A stretch of 64,000 bases of DNA from Crossaster papposus (lineage: Eukaryota; Echinodermata; Asteroidea; Velatida; Solasteridae): positions 1 through 64,000 of the forward strand of contig JBAIAA010000260.1 in assembly GCA_037893245.1 (NCBI GenBank), written 5' to 3'. The notes beneath the pieces were generated by a model, which was given only the letters and a program-made list of their open reading frames with translations, did no database searches and had not been told where the DNA came from. Made by a program: the position numbers and the translations under genes. Positions 12,201 through 23,553 of the stretch are shown here, one piece after another; position 1 is the stretch's first letter; every line of letters begins with the position of its first letter.

Positions 12201-12781
12201 TTTCACACGCCATGTTTTTCTATGATGCCGCTCCAGAAGGAAGATCTTATCTTCACATGGGACAGCTCACAGAGTCCGGTCCAGAAGCTCATAAAAGGCG
12301 TCCTTCACATTTTCTGTAGCTTTGAGAGTCGGCATATGGATTCTTTTGGGGAACTAAAGCCACTGGACAGTTTTCACGTGGCATCTCTATAAGAACATTG
12401 AAAAACGGGTCCTTTTTCGCATCTATCGCCACCACAACATTATTTAACAAAGTATACCTTAGATCTTGCCACATTATGTCCCAAACATTGCATTCTTTCA
12501 GAAAATGCAAAAAAAACTGAACAAAAAAATTGTTTTTCACTCGCGTAAATCATGTAAAATCTTGCATTTTTTGTCAAAAATCGACCCGTTTCCTGTGTAA
12601 AACGCGCGTGTAGCCAAAAACTGGAGAGGCGAGGGCGGGGGGGGGGGGGGCGGGGGCGGGGGGGGGGGTGGTCAGTATCAAATGAGGGGTAATGCTCATA
12701 GTGATTTTGTGCATTGTAATCACCATGTCTTTTGGAAATATGTCATAGCATTGCAGCGGTGGCAACTTGGTTAATTAATGC
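12201..12781. other. Non-coding stretch with long G runs
   Basis: No gene was recognised. Two long, nearly pure G runs lie at about 12638-12669, separated by single C residues; they could form G-quadruplexes on the + strand. Confidence 0.45.
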
Positions 12782-13135
12782 TTGTTTGTTTGTTGCTATC
12801 TTGTGTAATTGTGTGCTGTTGTTTGTCTTTGTGTTTATCCTGTCCTGTTCTGTTTGTTTGGTTTAGTTGTGTGCTTATGTATCCTGACTTATAAGGCATT
12901 GTGTCGTGTCTTGTTTTGTTGTCTGTCTTGTCCTGTTTTGTTTTGTTTGTTTGGTTTAGTTGTGTGCTTATGTATCCTGACTTATAAGGCATTGTGTCTT
13001 GTCTTGTTTTGTTTTGTTAGTTTGTCTTGTCTTGTTTTGTTTGTTTGCTAGTTTGTTTGGTTTAGTTGTGTGCTAATGTATCCTGACTTATAAGGCATTG
13101 TTTCGTGTCGTGTCGTGTCTTGTTGTTTGTCATGT
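12782..13135. repeat. TG-rich minisatellite with about 93- to 106-base units
   Basis: GTTTGGTTTAGTTGTGTGCT followed by TATGTATCCTGACTTATAAG and a TTGTTTTGT-rich spacer is repeated three times, starting near 12857, 12951 and 13057. Unit length varies through the slippage-prone spacer. Open frames across it are products of the repeat. Confidence 0.8.
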
Positions 13136-14429
13136 TATGTTTTTTAATTTTTATTTGTCTTATATTAAAAAAAAAAAATGTGGCAGACCACGGCTCGAGC
13201 AAGATAGAGAGATGACATTGTCAGCCATGTGGGGTGAATAGCTTAGCCAAGACACGCGCACATAGTATCAATTATTGGCACAGGCCTTCGCAGTTGGGCC
13301 GATGATTATTAATATTTCAATACAACAAAGCAGCTATTACACTATTGGGAAGCAGTTCGAGGTCAGTTCTTCAGTTCGCATGGTAACACGAGAAAGAAAA
13401 GCCTTGATCGAAGAAGCAAATGCAACAATCATCATGTACTTTGCAACAGCGGCACTTTGCTATGGAGGACGCCATGTTTGTTGATGTTTGATACCCACTA
13501 TTGTCACGTGACTTAGAGGGCGCAATCGGTTTATTAGTGTCGAAAACAAGGATCTATTCGCAATAGAGCGTGGAAGTATCTCCAGTTCACGCTCACTTTC
13601 CCTGGATCTTCAAGTTGGTATACCAAACACTGAAAATGCAAATAAAATGCAAACAATAGGATGTTTGACACGTTGTAGATCCTACACATGGTACCCGGAC
13701 GTGGTGTATTCTCGTATTCTCGTACTGTCGAGGTCCCAACACCTCTAAAGGTATACCCAGCATGATACGAGCCCGAGGGACCCTTAGCTCCCCCCCCCCC
13801 TCCCCCACCCACCAGCACGATATGCGACCGAGGGACTCCCCTTAACCCCCCCCTCATACACTCGCTAGACCATAGTTAAGCATATTAGTCACATTTGCCG
13901 CGGCGGCCGTGGGGTCTAAAATATCTACGGCCGATAGCATTTATAGAGCCGCCGCAGCATTCCCACAGTCACATACTGTAGCAGTTACATAATGTTAGGG
14001 TAGCCGCATGGAGTATTTTGAATTTGTGGAGGCGGAAAACCTGCGGCGGCCGTACGTGAGCCGTGCGTGGGCATTGCGTTGCCCGCAGGGTGTGCCAGAT
14101 ACCACAATGCCACCGTACGGGCACCATAGGGCCGCCTTAAGGCTACCCTAGGGCGCCCGTGGAATTTCTGCGGACGCCGCAATTTTATAATCCCACGCGT
14201 GCGCGCTGCGAAAGTCAAACAACAACGTAAATTATTTAGTCCTCCCTTGTTGTAATGGCTTTATTTTTACGTTTACGTACTGAAAGACACCAGTCTGTAG
14301 TGTTCCGTAACTCGTCTTGATAAGTTTGTTTTACGTACAATAAATGCAAGGCACCAGTCTTAAAACGTACACATGTAGGGGAATTACATTTAGCGCTTTT
14401 GTCGTTTAACAAAACTACTGAATTGTTAA
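13136..14429. other. Non-coding, partly GC-rich stretch
   Basis: A run of C residues lies at 13790-13800. A GC-rich block at about 13890-14215 has many CGGCCG/GCCGC words and looks like a decayed MITE, but matching termini could not be fixed. No exon was recognised. Confidence 0.4.
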
Positions 14430-16015
14430 GAACCAATAGAACAAAAAAGCACTTAGAAGTTATCGATTTTTAATCACTTTCAGAGGAGACTAATTGGCGT
14501 AAATGAATACAAGATCGGTCTGCGTCTGGCGATGGCTGTACCAACCCAGCTAGGTGCACTGTGGTTGTGTTCGTTTAGCTTACACGTATATCGAAATAAT
14601 GTTGCTAAATTAGCCATCACGTGATCCCCAGTTTCAGCCCAGTTTAAGTCCTGCCCCAAAACAACCAATTTTGTGGCTTCCCTCTGATTTAACTTCGTGA
14701 AATGTCGGTGAAGCTAATCGAACGCACCTCATACCAGTGAGGGATAAAAGTGAGTATACTGTCCACAGAGGAACCACTTCGGCAGTTGGAGTTAGGAACA
14801 GTTTGGTGTAGGCGCGGTGTACGAATAGCGCTTGCCCGTCGATGCTTGTTGAGTAAACTACCTTTCGCCCGTTCCCGCCAAAAATGAAGTGTGCCCTGGC
14901 ATTTTTATTGATGTTGCTCATTGCTGCAGCCAGTTATGGAGGTAAGATAACAATTTAATAACCATCTCGCGCCCGATGCCGTGTATTCACGCAGTTATGC
15001 ATTATAAGAACGTTCTTACCTTTACAATTTTTTTTACAATATTCTAAATACCATGCAGTTGTTAACATTAGAATGGTGTTATATGAAACACAATTACCAC
15101 TGACTGGTTAATTACCACTAGCAAAAAAAAACCAGATTTGTGGGTAGATTTGGTCCATTAAAAGGTTTTCACAAAAATTGAGACGCTGGAGCGAATTTAA
15201 GTTGCAGGCGTTTTCCAGGCGCGGTTTTAGAGCCAATATTAAACCTAATATTAAAACAATTAAAAGGATTTTGCCTCTCCAGTTTTGTCCCTGTTTCAAA
15301 TTCAGAATTTGGGCATTCAACTTAGTTTAGAGGCATTTAAATTCCTTCAGCAATGTGTTTAATTTAGCATATCGTCGTTCTTTTTCGAGACGCAAATCAT
15401 CATTCAATTTAGCAACGCTGGTTCGACTTGAGAATGTTGCTGATTTTATTTTAACAAATTATTTCGTAACGAGGCAATTAATTTCGCCAAATGAAAATTC
15501 AAATAAGTATTACCAAAAGGGAAACAAACAGATAAACTAACTATTTTGTGCTTGACAACTGTTTCGTATCTTCACTTCTTGTCAGGCAAACCTTTTGTTT
15601 AGCTTTATTAATTTATGTTTCCCGTAGATGCTATATTGAAGGTTTTTGTTGTGGGGGGAGCGGGGGGGGGGGGGCGTTATTGGTTACCAGACCAGGACCT
15701 AAACGTTGTGTATGTTTGTTTGTAAAACATTAACGTTTGTTATTGTTTGGGTGTTTCCTTGTATTGTTTTCCGTGGTTTCTCATTGTTTATTGTTGCCTA
15801 GTCTCAAAATGGAATCAAATGGTCATTTTCTGCAGCATTATATTTTGCGCTAAATGGAATGACGCGGTGGTTAAATTGGCTGCTCATTCGCCGAAATTGG
15901 CCGGGCAAACGCATATTCAATTTAAAATATCGTCGTTCTTTTTCGTGACGCACAATCGTCATTTAATTTAGCAAGTCAATAAAATCTTGTTTGTTTCTGT
16001 ATCCATTTATGTGTC
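14430..16015. repeat. Segmental duplication, copy 1 (promoter and first exon of the secreted-protein gene)
   Basis: The segment from AGAACCAATAGAACAAAAAA through the signal-peptide exon and into intron 1 (to about TTTATGTGTCCA) has a diverged paralogous copy at about 41695-44080. The match covers upstream, exon and intron sequence, so this is a DNA-level duplication and not a processed copy. Confidence 0.8.
14884..14941 (+). CDS. Secreted-protein gene, exon 1 (signal peptide)
   Basis: ATG at 14884, preceded by CGCCAAAA, opens a 19-residue hydrophobic leader, MKCALAFLLMLLIAAASYG, a textbook secretory signal peptide. The exon ends with one base of the next codon before the donor G|GTAAGA (intron from 14942). 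Joining this single G to exon 2 gives Ala and keeps the frame open through all four exons, all with phase-1 introns. The assembled protein would be 207 residues. A copy of this exon at 42169 lacks the donor. The exon chain is predicted from splice signals and frame only; no transcript evidence is available. Confidence 0.65.
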
Positions 16016-17379
16016 CAATATGTGTCCGGCAACCGGAAAAATCTGTAGTAAAAACAAAAAATTGAATTTATCATCGATATTTATGGCCGTTTCATTGTTG
16101 GTCATCGTGGTCGTCGCAAGACAGCCCTACGAAATTTTGAGCATCGTTGCTTCGACTTCGATCGTAAGGCAAAATTGGACATGCACCTTTTTGGTTTGAC
16201 GATTTTTTATGGTATCTATGTCTTGTGGCTGTCGTGAGTCTGTCCTATGACAGTCTTGAGACAGTCTTGAGACTGTCGTGCACAAAAGCGTCCCACGCGC
16301 ATCCAACGAGTGAAACACGAAAGCCCCCCCTCCCCCCCCCCCCCCCCCCCCCCCCCACCGACAATACCCGACAACTCACGATGGTCCCACGAATGTCGCA
16401 CGACTGACTTGCGACACACCCACGTCATAACCACGACATGTCCTTTTTTCTGACGTGTCCCCATCGCCAAACCATCATTAATGTGTTGTAGCCCTTGTGA
16501 CCACTCGAAATAGATTTCGGGCATGTTGCAAAATCTGGTCACGACAAATATTGTATGGGTGTATGTCTACCACGACAATATTTCGTAAGATCCGTTGTGA
16601 CCGGGGCTTACCAACGGATAATGTACACGAATCCACACACACACATTTACGTGTGTGTATGCGTTTGTTTTTGATTGAAATAGGGGACGTATGACAAAGG
16701 GAACAATGGGGTCCCCTATTCCGCAAAGGTCCCCGATTCAGACTCGTGTGCAAATCCTATGGCGATCATCCGAAAACGTTAGAGTACAAACAAAAGAGGG
16801 AAGACGGTCGGACAATGCCCCGTCCCCTATTGACGGCATTTACCCACTTGCGTGCGTTTGTTTATGGTGTAAATGGAGGACATATGCCTGGCGACACGAA
16901 GTTGAATTGGGATTAGGGTTAGAATCGAGGTCGTCCTCGATTGAGATTCGTGTAAAAAACCAACGAGAGCCGTCGGAAAACAAAGGAAATTATCGAGAGG
17001 AACAAAAAAAAAACTTCTCGGTTTACACCATAAACAAACGTACAGTGTACATGTACGTCTATACTAATACTCATAGCGTTATATTTATTTATCCCATTTC
17101 TTTACCCAGGGTGTGCCCAAACAGTTTAAAACTGGTTTTCATTGGGGTCTTGCATACATCATCAAATAAAATAATAGTGCATATAATAACATAATACAGA
17201 CGTACAATGATATTGAAAGGAATCCAAAACATTAATACTAATTCTGATTTACGAGATAGGCGCCAAAAACAAAAACCGCAAAAAACAAACTTTGGGGGAA
17301 AAAAAGAGAACAGGAAATTCCCATCCGGCTCCACATTATAGTGGCAACCAAGTTATATCTCCGTAGATCAGCGCAATTG
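16016..17379. other. Intron 1, repeat-rich, no gene seen
   Basis: Contains a degenerate inverted-repeat area rich in GTCGTG/CAGTCTTGAG words (16100-16620), a long C run at about 16326-16356, the shared 190-base repeat and a foldback whose arms include GTTTATGGTGTAAA and TTTACACCATAAAC (16857-17036). Confidence 0.45.
16667..16856. repeat. 190-base repeat almost identical to 43509-43698
   Basis: The block beginning GCGTTTGTTTTTGATTGAAA and running to ATTTACCCACTTG is present again at 43509-43698 with no difference noticed by eye over about 185 bases, although surrounding duplicated DNA has diverged clearly. It contains three GTCCCCTATT/AATAGGGGAC words. Confidence 0.8.
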
Positions 17380-17917
17380 GCATTATATCTAACGAACGAC
17401 ATGTCGGAGCTCCGATTTAAATGTGCTTAATGAGTCGAACGTTTGCAATTGTTCGGGCAGATTATTTGCACCACTCACAGCAAAACTTGTGGCTTAGCAT
17501 TCTTTTTTGGCAAAAGGAACTTTCAGTGCCGTGTGGGTTGATTGCCTTGTTTGGCGAATAACTGTGAGTGGTTTGAAAATATTTGTCATGTACAAAGGAG
17601 TCATTTTGTTAAGACTTTTGAAGACAAGAATGGCCTTTTTTTACTTGACTCTTTTTGAAAAAAGGAGCCCAATCAAGACGAGCAAACATATCCTCTGAAG
17701 GGATGAGGAGGGTACACCATACAACAATACTCTAATGTTGGCATAACTAAACTTACAAATAGTGTGTGTAGGCTGTGTTGAGGAACACAATCACGAATTT
17801 ATACGTGAGATATGTACCTTCCTCCCCACACCATACAACAATACTCTAATGTTGGCATAACTAAACTTACAAATAGTGTGTGTAGGCTGTGTTGAGGAAC
17901 ACAATCACGAATTCTGC
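17380..17917 (-). pseudogene. CR1-like LINE, 3' part of ORF2 (piece 1 of a split copy)
   Basis: Minus-strand frames read VPQHSLHTLFVSLVMPTLEY with CCMVWG, the LINE motif just after the reverse transcriptase, and then LDWAPFF and further C-terminal sequence with frame changes. The upstream end, reading KLGILIPQS, lies across the transposon at 17921-19903; joining across that insertion restores a continuous LINE sequence. A stretch of about 85-90 bases (17713-17801) is repeated at 17826-17914. Confidence 0.8.
17713..17914. repeat. Local duplication inside LINE fragment
   Basis: CACCATACAACAATACTCTA and the following bases to CACAATCACGAATT occur twice, 113 bases apart, with essentially identical sequence, immediately beside the TTA-flanked insertion. 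Confidence 0.85.
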
Positions 17918-17920
17918 TTA

Positions 17921-19903
17921 TACCCCAGTCACAATTGGCTTGCGATGGGTTTGCGATTAGTTTGCGGCGGATTTCTAGGCATTTTCGGCCGGGGCCCCAC
18001 GGGACTCCTTGCGGCTGACGGGTCATTTTTTTGCATCGGGCGGGCATCGAGTTACTTTTAACTCGGACTTAAAACCTGGTGCGGCGTTTCGCATCGCAAA
18101 CTGATCGCCAATAAATCGGTCGATGCCTAGCCGATGTCCGGCAGGGCATCGCACACGTCGGGCGGGCGCCGAGCCAAATTTTGGACAACCCAGACAATCA
18201 ATATATCGGCCAGGCGCCGCCCACACGCCGGCCGGGTTCCGCCAGGCGTCCGGCCGACTTGGCGGTGCCTGGCCGGAAATCGGCCGGGGGCCAGACGGCG
18301 CCCTGCCGGCGCCCAGCCTGAAATCGGTCATGCATCGGCCGGGGCTCGCAGGGTAAAAAAAGCGGCTCTTCTACATCTACACACAGTTTATCACACAAGT
18401 TTCATTGTGCAAGTACTACATCTCTTCTTCAGCCACCAATGCAACAAGAACCAGGTTGTAGCGGTATAGCGTGCAAACGCCAACCTCTCCCTCAACCGGG
18501 CGACCTACACGCGCTGTGCAGGTGCCCGCAAGCGTTGTGGAGGTATCAACGGCATTTTCTTATTTAATGGCCCTGTCACACCAGAACATTTTAGGCCAAC
18601 GCGTGAGTAGCGTGTTGTAATTTTGGCAACACGCTGGCAAACGCTAACCAACGCTAGGCCAGCGTTAGCAACACGATGAGCGCGTTACTCACACGCTGGG
18701 ACACGCTGTCATACGCTGAGGAATTTTTTTTTCAAAATAGCTACAATTTCGAGCGTTTTCCAGCGTGTGACTGCACACGCGGGCGGCGTGATTTCAGCGT
18801 GTTCATACAGGTTGATAACGGGTTCATAGCGTATGCCGGCGCGTAAGTAGCGTGTGAGGAACGCGCTCAGCGTGTAATGAACGCATCACTGATTTATATA
18901 AAAAATACGACAGCGGGTCGCCAGCGTGAGAGTAGTGGGTTGGTAACGATCGTCTAGCGCGTTCGACGCGTAAGTAACGGCCTTCTTGCGCGCCGCTAGC
19001 GTGTGCAGTCACACGCTGGCAAACGCTCAATTTTTTTACGTATGTTGAAAAACGTATTTTTGTCTCAGCGTGTGACAGCGTGTTCCAGCGTGTGGGTAAC
19101 GCGCTCAGCGCGTTGCGAACGCTGGCCTAGCGTTGGTCAGCGTTTACCCGCGTGTTGCCGAAATTTCAACACGTTTGCCTAAAACGTTCTGGTGTGACAG
19201 GGCCATTACTGTAGTAGGGCGTCATCTTTTTGTACAACTAATCATGTGTTCGTTGCCGTACGCTGGCGCGCGTTGGACCGCGCTACTCACGCGCTGGGCA
19301 GTCGTTCATCAGTCGTCGAGCGCGTTACTAACGCGTTATTCATGCGCTGGCGAACGCTATGAACCCGTTATTAACGCGTTATGGACACGCTGAAATCACG
19401 GTTCAACTTGACTTTTTCTGTGGAAGTTCAGCGTTTGCCAGCATATCAACTATTTTTAACGCGCTACTCACGCGTTGGCCTAAAACGTTCTAGTGTGACA
19501 GGGCCATTAAGAAGGTCAGAGGAGAGCTTCTGCCGCCGGCCGTTGATCGCTGGCCACTCGACAGGCACACTACAGATGCCCGTCCGGCCGCCGTACGACC
19601 TGTACGAATTGGTTGGCACCCTGCCGGATACCGCAGGGGTATCGCAAGGACATAAGCAGGGCACCGGACGAGTGCCTGCCGGACACCGGCCGATAAACGG
19701 GCCAATAATTCGACCCCATTTCCAAGAAAGTCGGCCGATCGCCGGTCGGCGACCCCCCGGGCCCCGTCATGGCAGCGTACGGGGCACTTTTAATTGTGAC
19801 TGTGACCGCCATATCGCACGATCTTTCGCCGACCTCTACACGCCGGCCGATGCCTAGAAATCGCACACGCCGGCCGGGCTCCGCTTTAATTGTGACTGGG
19901 GTA
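17921..19903. mobile_element. PIF/Harbinger-like non-autonomous transposon with TTA duplication
   Basis: The element starts TACCCCAGTCACAATT and ends AATTGTGACTGGGGTA, a 16-base perfect terminal inverted repeat. TTA stands on both sides (17918-17920 and 19904-19906), the 3-base TWA-type target duplication typical of PIF/Harbinger elements. The subterminal parts are GC-rich and mirrored, with GGCCGG words and TTTCTAGGCAT / ATGCCTAGAAA on opposite arms. It interrupts a LINE ORF2 and carries the TTAA-flanked element at 18568-19506. No transposase frame is present. The superfamily call rests on the TSD only. Confidence 0.8.
18568..19506. mobile_element. piggyBac-like non-autonomous transposon with TTAA duplication
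   Basis: The termini are TGGCCCTGTCACACCAGAAC and GTTCTAGTGTGACAGGGCCA, flanked on both sides by TTAA (18564-18567 and 19507-19510), the target used by piggyBac and a few other families. The interior is filled with iterated ACGCTGG/CCAGCGT and GCGCGTTACTCACACGCTGG words, mostly in inverted array. A second internal copy of the right terminus ends at 19206. No coding capacity was seen. The element sits inside the TTA-flanked transposon, so it arrived later. Confidence 0.8.
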
Positions 19904-19906
19904 TTA

Positions 19907-20766
19907 GTATACCTAGTTTAGACACAACAGTTTTCCTTACGTATTCGACATGTGGGCCCCAACTTAATGCTTCATCAATAATTACACCCAAACATTTATA
20001 AGACTTTACATTTTCAATACGACTACCAGCAATGCATACATTTAAATCAACATTAGGTATTTTCTGCCTTGTACCAATAAGCATGCATTTGGTTTTGGTG
20101 GCATTTAATGCTAGCTTGTTTCTTACGCACCAGTTGTGAAAACTGGTAAGAGCTGTATTTAAGCTACTTTCTATTATATTAATGTTGGAGGAGCTACACG
20201 TTAATGTGGAGTCATCAGCATACATAAATAAGTTGCAGTTTGGGGCAATACAAATTTGAAGATCACTAGTATAAAAAATGAATAAAAGTAGACCTAGTAT
20301 CGACCCCTGCTGAACACCAGTGTTTACGGACAGGACCTTTGATATGGTGCCGCCAATATTCACATACTGACTACGATCACTTAGGTACGACTTAAACCAA
20401 TTAATTACAGAAAATGGCATGTTCATCCTTTCTAGTTTCTTTAGTAAGATTTCATGATCAACACAAGCAAATGCTTTACTAAGGTCTATAAACACACTGC
20501 CTGTAACTTGTCCATTCTCTGTGGCCGCAAAACACTTGTTTGTTAGGCCATGTAGGGTGCTTTCAGTTGAGTGCAGGGGTGTAAATCCTGACTGGCAACT
20601 AGGAATCAGATTGTTTCCATCAAGGTATATATATACCGATGAGTGCACCCATCTTTCAAAAATCTTAGAGTTAATTGGCCGTATAGAAATAGGTCGATAG
20701 TTACCTGTACTATATGTATCTCCTCCCTTGTGATTTGGTGATTTTTGTGATTAGGAAAATAGACAG
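19907..20766 (-). pseudogene. CR1-like LINE, reverse-transcriptase part (piece 2 of the split copy)
   Basis: A long minus-strand frame carries the palm motifs of a CR1-like reverse transcriptase in order: KGGDTYSTGNYRPIS, LIPSCQSGFTPLHSTEST, GSVFIDLSKAFACVDHEIL, GVQQGSILGLLLFIFYTSDL and LFMYADDSTLT, then LALNATKTKCMLIG and YKCLGVIIDEALSW. The catalytic YADD is intact. On the left the frame is cut by the TTA-flanked transposon and on the right by the Penelope-like element, so it is inactive. Confidence 0.9.
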
Positions 20767-20774
20767 TGGAAACT

Positions 20775-23544
20775 TGGAGTGAGAACAAACAAAAACAAAA
20801 TCCTGGCAAGAAATAAATCTAAAACAGATGACAAATAGAAGAAAAAATGAAGTGAATCATTTCCTAGTTGGATGTTAAGCCCATGTGGTTGAATAGTCCG
20901 AAGACGATTTATCCAAACTTTCTTCCGGCTAAGACGGACTGACTCTTTCCGGTGGCCAAGTGATTCTATGCCCTGTAGAATCATATCGGAAATGCAATGG
21001 TTAGGCTGGTTAAAGTGGTGTCCGACGGGGTTATCCAGTTTCTTGGTGCTGACAGTCGATCGATGACCGTAGAAACGCCTTTTTAGGGCATTTTTGGTCT
21101 CTCCGACATACTGAACTCCACAAAACCTGCAAGAGATGAGATATATGACATTAGATGTACTGCAAGTGATGTTACCAATAATTCTATGCGTGGTACCAGA
21201 AGAGTGGCCAGAAAAGGAGTCAGACTCCTGAATGTGTATCTGGCAGACCACACATCTGGAACTGCACTTGAAAGTTCCGTGCTGGATGGGAGGAGATGCA
21301 TCCAAGCTGGGAACTTCGGCTCGAACAATGAGGTCTCGTAGATTACGAGGGCGTCTATAAGCCAATACAGGGCTTTCGGGGATAGCACGGACAAGGCGAT
21401 CTGAAGTGTGGAGAATGTGATGGCTGTCGTTAGTGATTTTGCGAAGGGAAGGGAGACTGGAGTGAAAGGTAGTTACCAGGGGGATCATGGGTTTAGCATT
21501 CGTCTGGGGGGCCTTTACCTTTAGAGCCAAATTTCTGGGTACAGCTTTGGCCCTGGCAATGGCACGTTGAACTTGGCGGGAGCTGTGACCCCTGGCAACC
21601 AAGTTGTTCTTCAGTATCTGTGAATGGCGGGAAAAATCATAGTCGTTAGAACAAATCCTTTTGAGTCTGAGGGCCTGAATAAATGCTATACCGGTACCAG
21701 TCTTACAATGCCTAGGGTGACAGCTGGAGGAGTGGAGATACTGGTGTGTGTCTGTGGGTTTAGAATACAGATCAGTGGTTATTACGTTATCCTCCTTGCA
21801 GATGGTGACATCCAGGAAGTGGGCCTGATGATGCGAGTGAAAGTCAGCAGACTGTCCTCATCACTGGTCCAGATGAAAGAAAAAAAATCAATGTATCTCC
21901 ACCAGATCCAGGGACGGCATGGTGCTGAGGCAAGCATGCGTTCCTCGAGGTCACCCATGAAGAGGCATGCAAAGGAGGGTGCCATGCGAGTACCCATTGC
22001 AGTGCCATGTACCTGAAAATAGTGCTTATCTAGGAAGGAAAAATTATTCTTCGTTAGTACAAGTTTCATGAGGGCGCGAATGTCACTTATGGGAGGGGCC
22101 GTGTGTCCTGCCCTAGCTAGGGGTATGGAACAGGCACGAATACCTTCTCCGTGTGGTATGTTGATGTACAAGGATGAGACGTCAAAATTCTTAATGATGG
22201 CCGTTCTGGGAATCTGGTCCTTGATTCCTTCGAGCTTGCGCAGGAAGCCTGGGGTGTTATGGATGTATGATGAAAACCTATGGACAAGGGGTTTAAGAAA
22301 ACTGTCAATAAACAGGGAGATGTTTTCCGTGGGTGAGCCATTACCCGAGACGATGGGCCTACCAGGGTTACCAGTCTTGTTAATCTTCGGGAGAAGATAA
22401 AACCTAGCAATTCTACAGTCCGTTGGTGAAAGACATTTGTGAGCTTTCTTTGACAGTTGGTCACGTGATCGCATGTCATCAAGCAACTGCTGTATCTCTC
22501 GAGAGAATGTACCTGTGGGATCAGAGTCAAGGCAGATATAGTTAGTACGGTTGTTCAACTGACAGTGGGCCTCGTCTGCTGACGATCCATGATGACCACG
22601 GCTGAGCCTTTATCAGCTGGTTTGATGATGATGTCAGTACGAGAACGCAAAGCATTACGTGCAAGGCGCTCTTCTCTGGGGAGGTTATCATGAGTCCTGT
22701 GGGGAAAGTTACTTGGGTATTGACAACTTGAACATATGTCTCAAGGGCTGGTACACGATTCTTGAGGGGTACCCATGCGCTCTTGACACGGAAGGGTTCT
22801 GGGTCACAAGGGCCGGAATAAAAAAAAAACTCACGGAGACGGATCCTACGATAGTATTCCGTGAGATCTTGGCTGAGCTGTACCTGGTTCACAGTACGGG
22901 GAGTGGGACAGAAGTTGAGACCCTTGGAGAGAAGTTGTGTTTAGCATCTGATATGTGTGAGGAGGAAAGGTTAATTACAGTATTGGCAGGGGGTAATGTC
23001 GATTGGGGCTTGGGACGATGCTGATTGGCAAGCAAGCCACCGATCTTCTTGTTTCTCCTGTTGGTAAGAACAGAGTCAAGGTTAGATATGCCCCTATCAA
23101 TCTCATCATGTAATTCCCTGTACCTGGTTTCCGTACAGCTGGATCTGAGTTCCGAGTCAAGGTGGGCTATATTCTGGTGGAGGTCCTGAAGTATAAATTG
23201 ACACTGTTGAGAGAGAATATTAATTAGTTTAACAGATGTACCATGCAGAACTTGATCCCACCTCCTTTGCAGGTGTGGCAAGATGGTTCTTAAGCACGGA
23301 GAAGAAGATAGTTGCAGACCTTTAGGGATAAATCGTGAGAGGGAGAAGGAATTGTAGTTATCTTGATGGTAGGAGTAGCGAAGCGCCCTTTCCTTATTCT
23401 TTCTGAGCTGTTGGAAAATACAAATGGAGTTACTCATATCTGTATAGAGAGGGAGATAAATTACGGTTAATGTACAGACAAAACAACAAAACAATACTTA
23501 CAAGCCAAGAAGGAGGATCACCACGGAGGGATACTGCAACAGAG
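20775..23544 (-). mobile_element. Penelope-like element (reverse transcriptase plus GIY-YIG endonuclease), degenerate
   Basis: Read on the minus strand, the 5' part (about 23490-22560) contains a helical N-terminal region. The middle frame (22558-21782) is a Penelope-type reverse transcriptase with ARFYLLPKINKTGNPGRPIV, PRTAIIKNFDVSSLYINIPH and HGTAMGTRMAPSFACLFMG; YIDFFSF stands where YIDD is expected, a change at the catalytic site. After a frame change, 21602-20870 encodes the GIY-YIG endonuclease domain, with a Cys-rich linker, NVIYLISCRFCGVQYVGET then LKRRFYGHRS. The element lies inside the LINE and is bordered by AGTGGAAAC on both sides (20766-20774 and 23545-23553), a plausible 9-base target duplication. 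Frameshifts make it inactive. Confidence 0.85.
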
Positions 23545-23553
23545 AAGTGGAAA

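Noticed and set aside
12809-13051. 80-codon frame rich in Leu, Cys and Val resembling a membrane protein
   Set aside because: It is a translation of the TG-rich minisatellite; the repeated peptide follows the DNA repeat exactly.
14634-14921. 95-codon minus-strand frame opposite the signal exon
   Set aside because: It is antisense to the signal-peptide exon and its upstream region; a similar antisense frame in the duplicate follows from shared sequence.
18123-18469. Overlapping long frames on both strands in a GGCCGG-rich region
   Set aside because: High GC gives few stop codons; the sequence is the subterminal repeat of the TTA-flanked transposon.
21624-23024. Plus-strand ORFs of 110-130 codons
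   Set aside because: They are antisense shadows of the Penelope-like element's coding frames.
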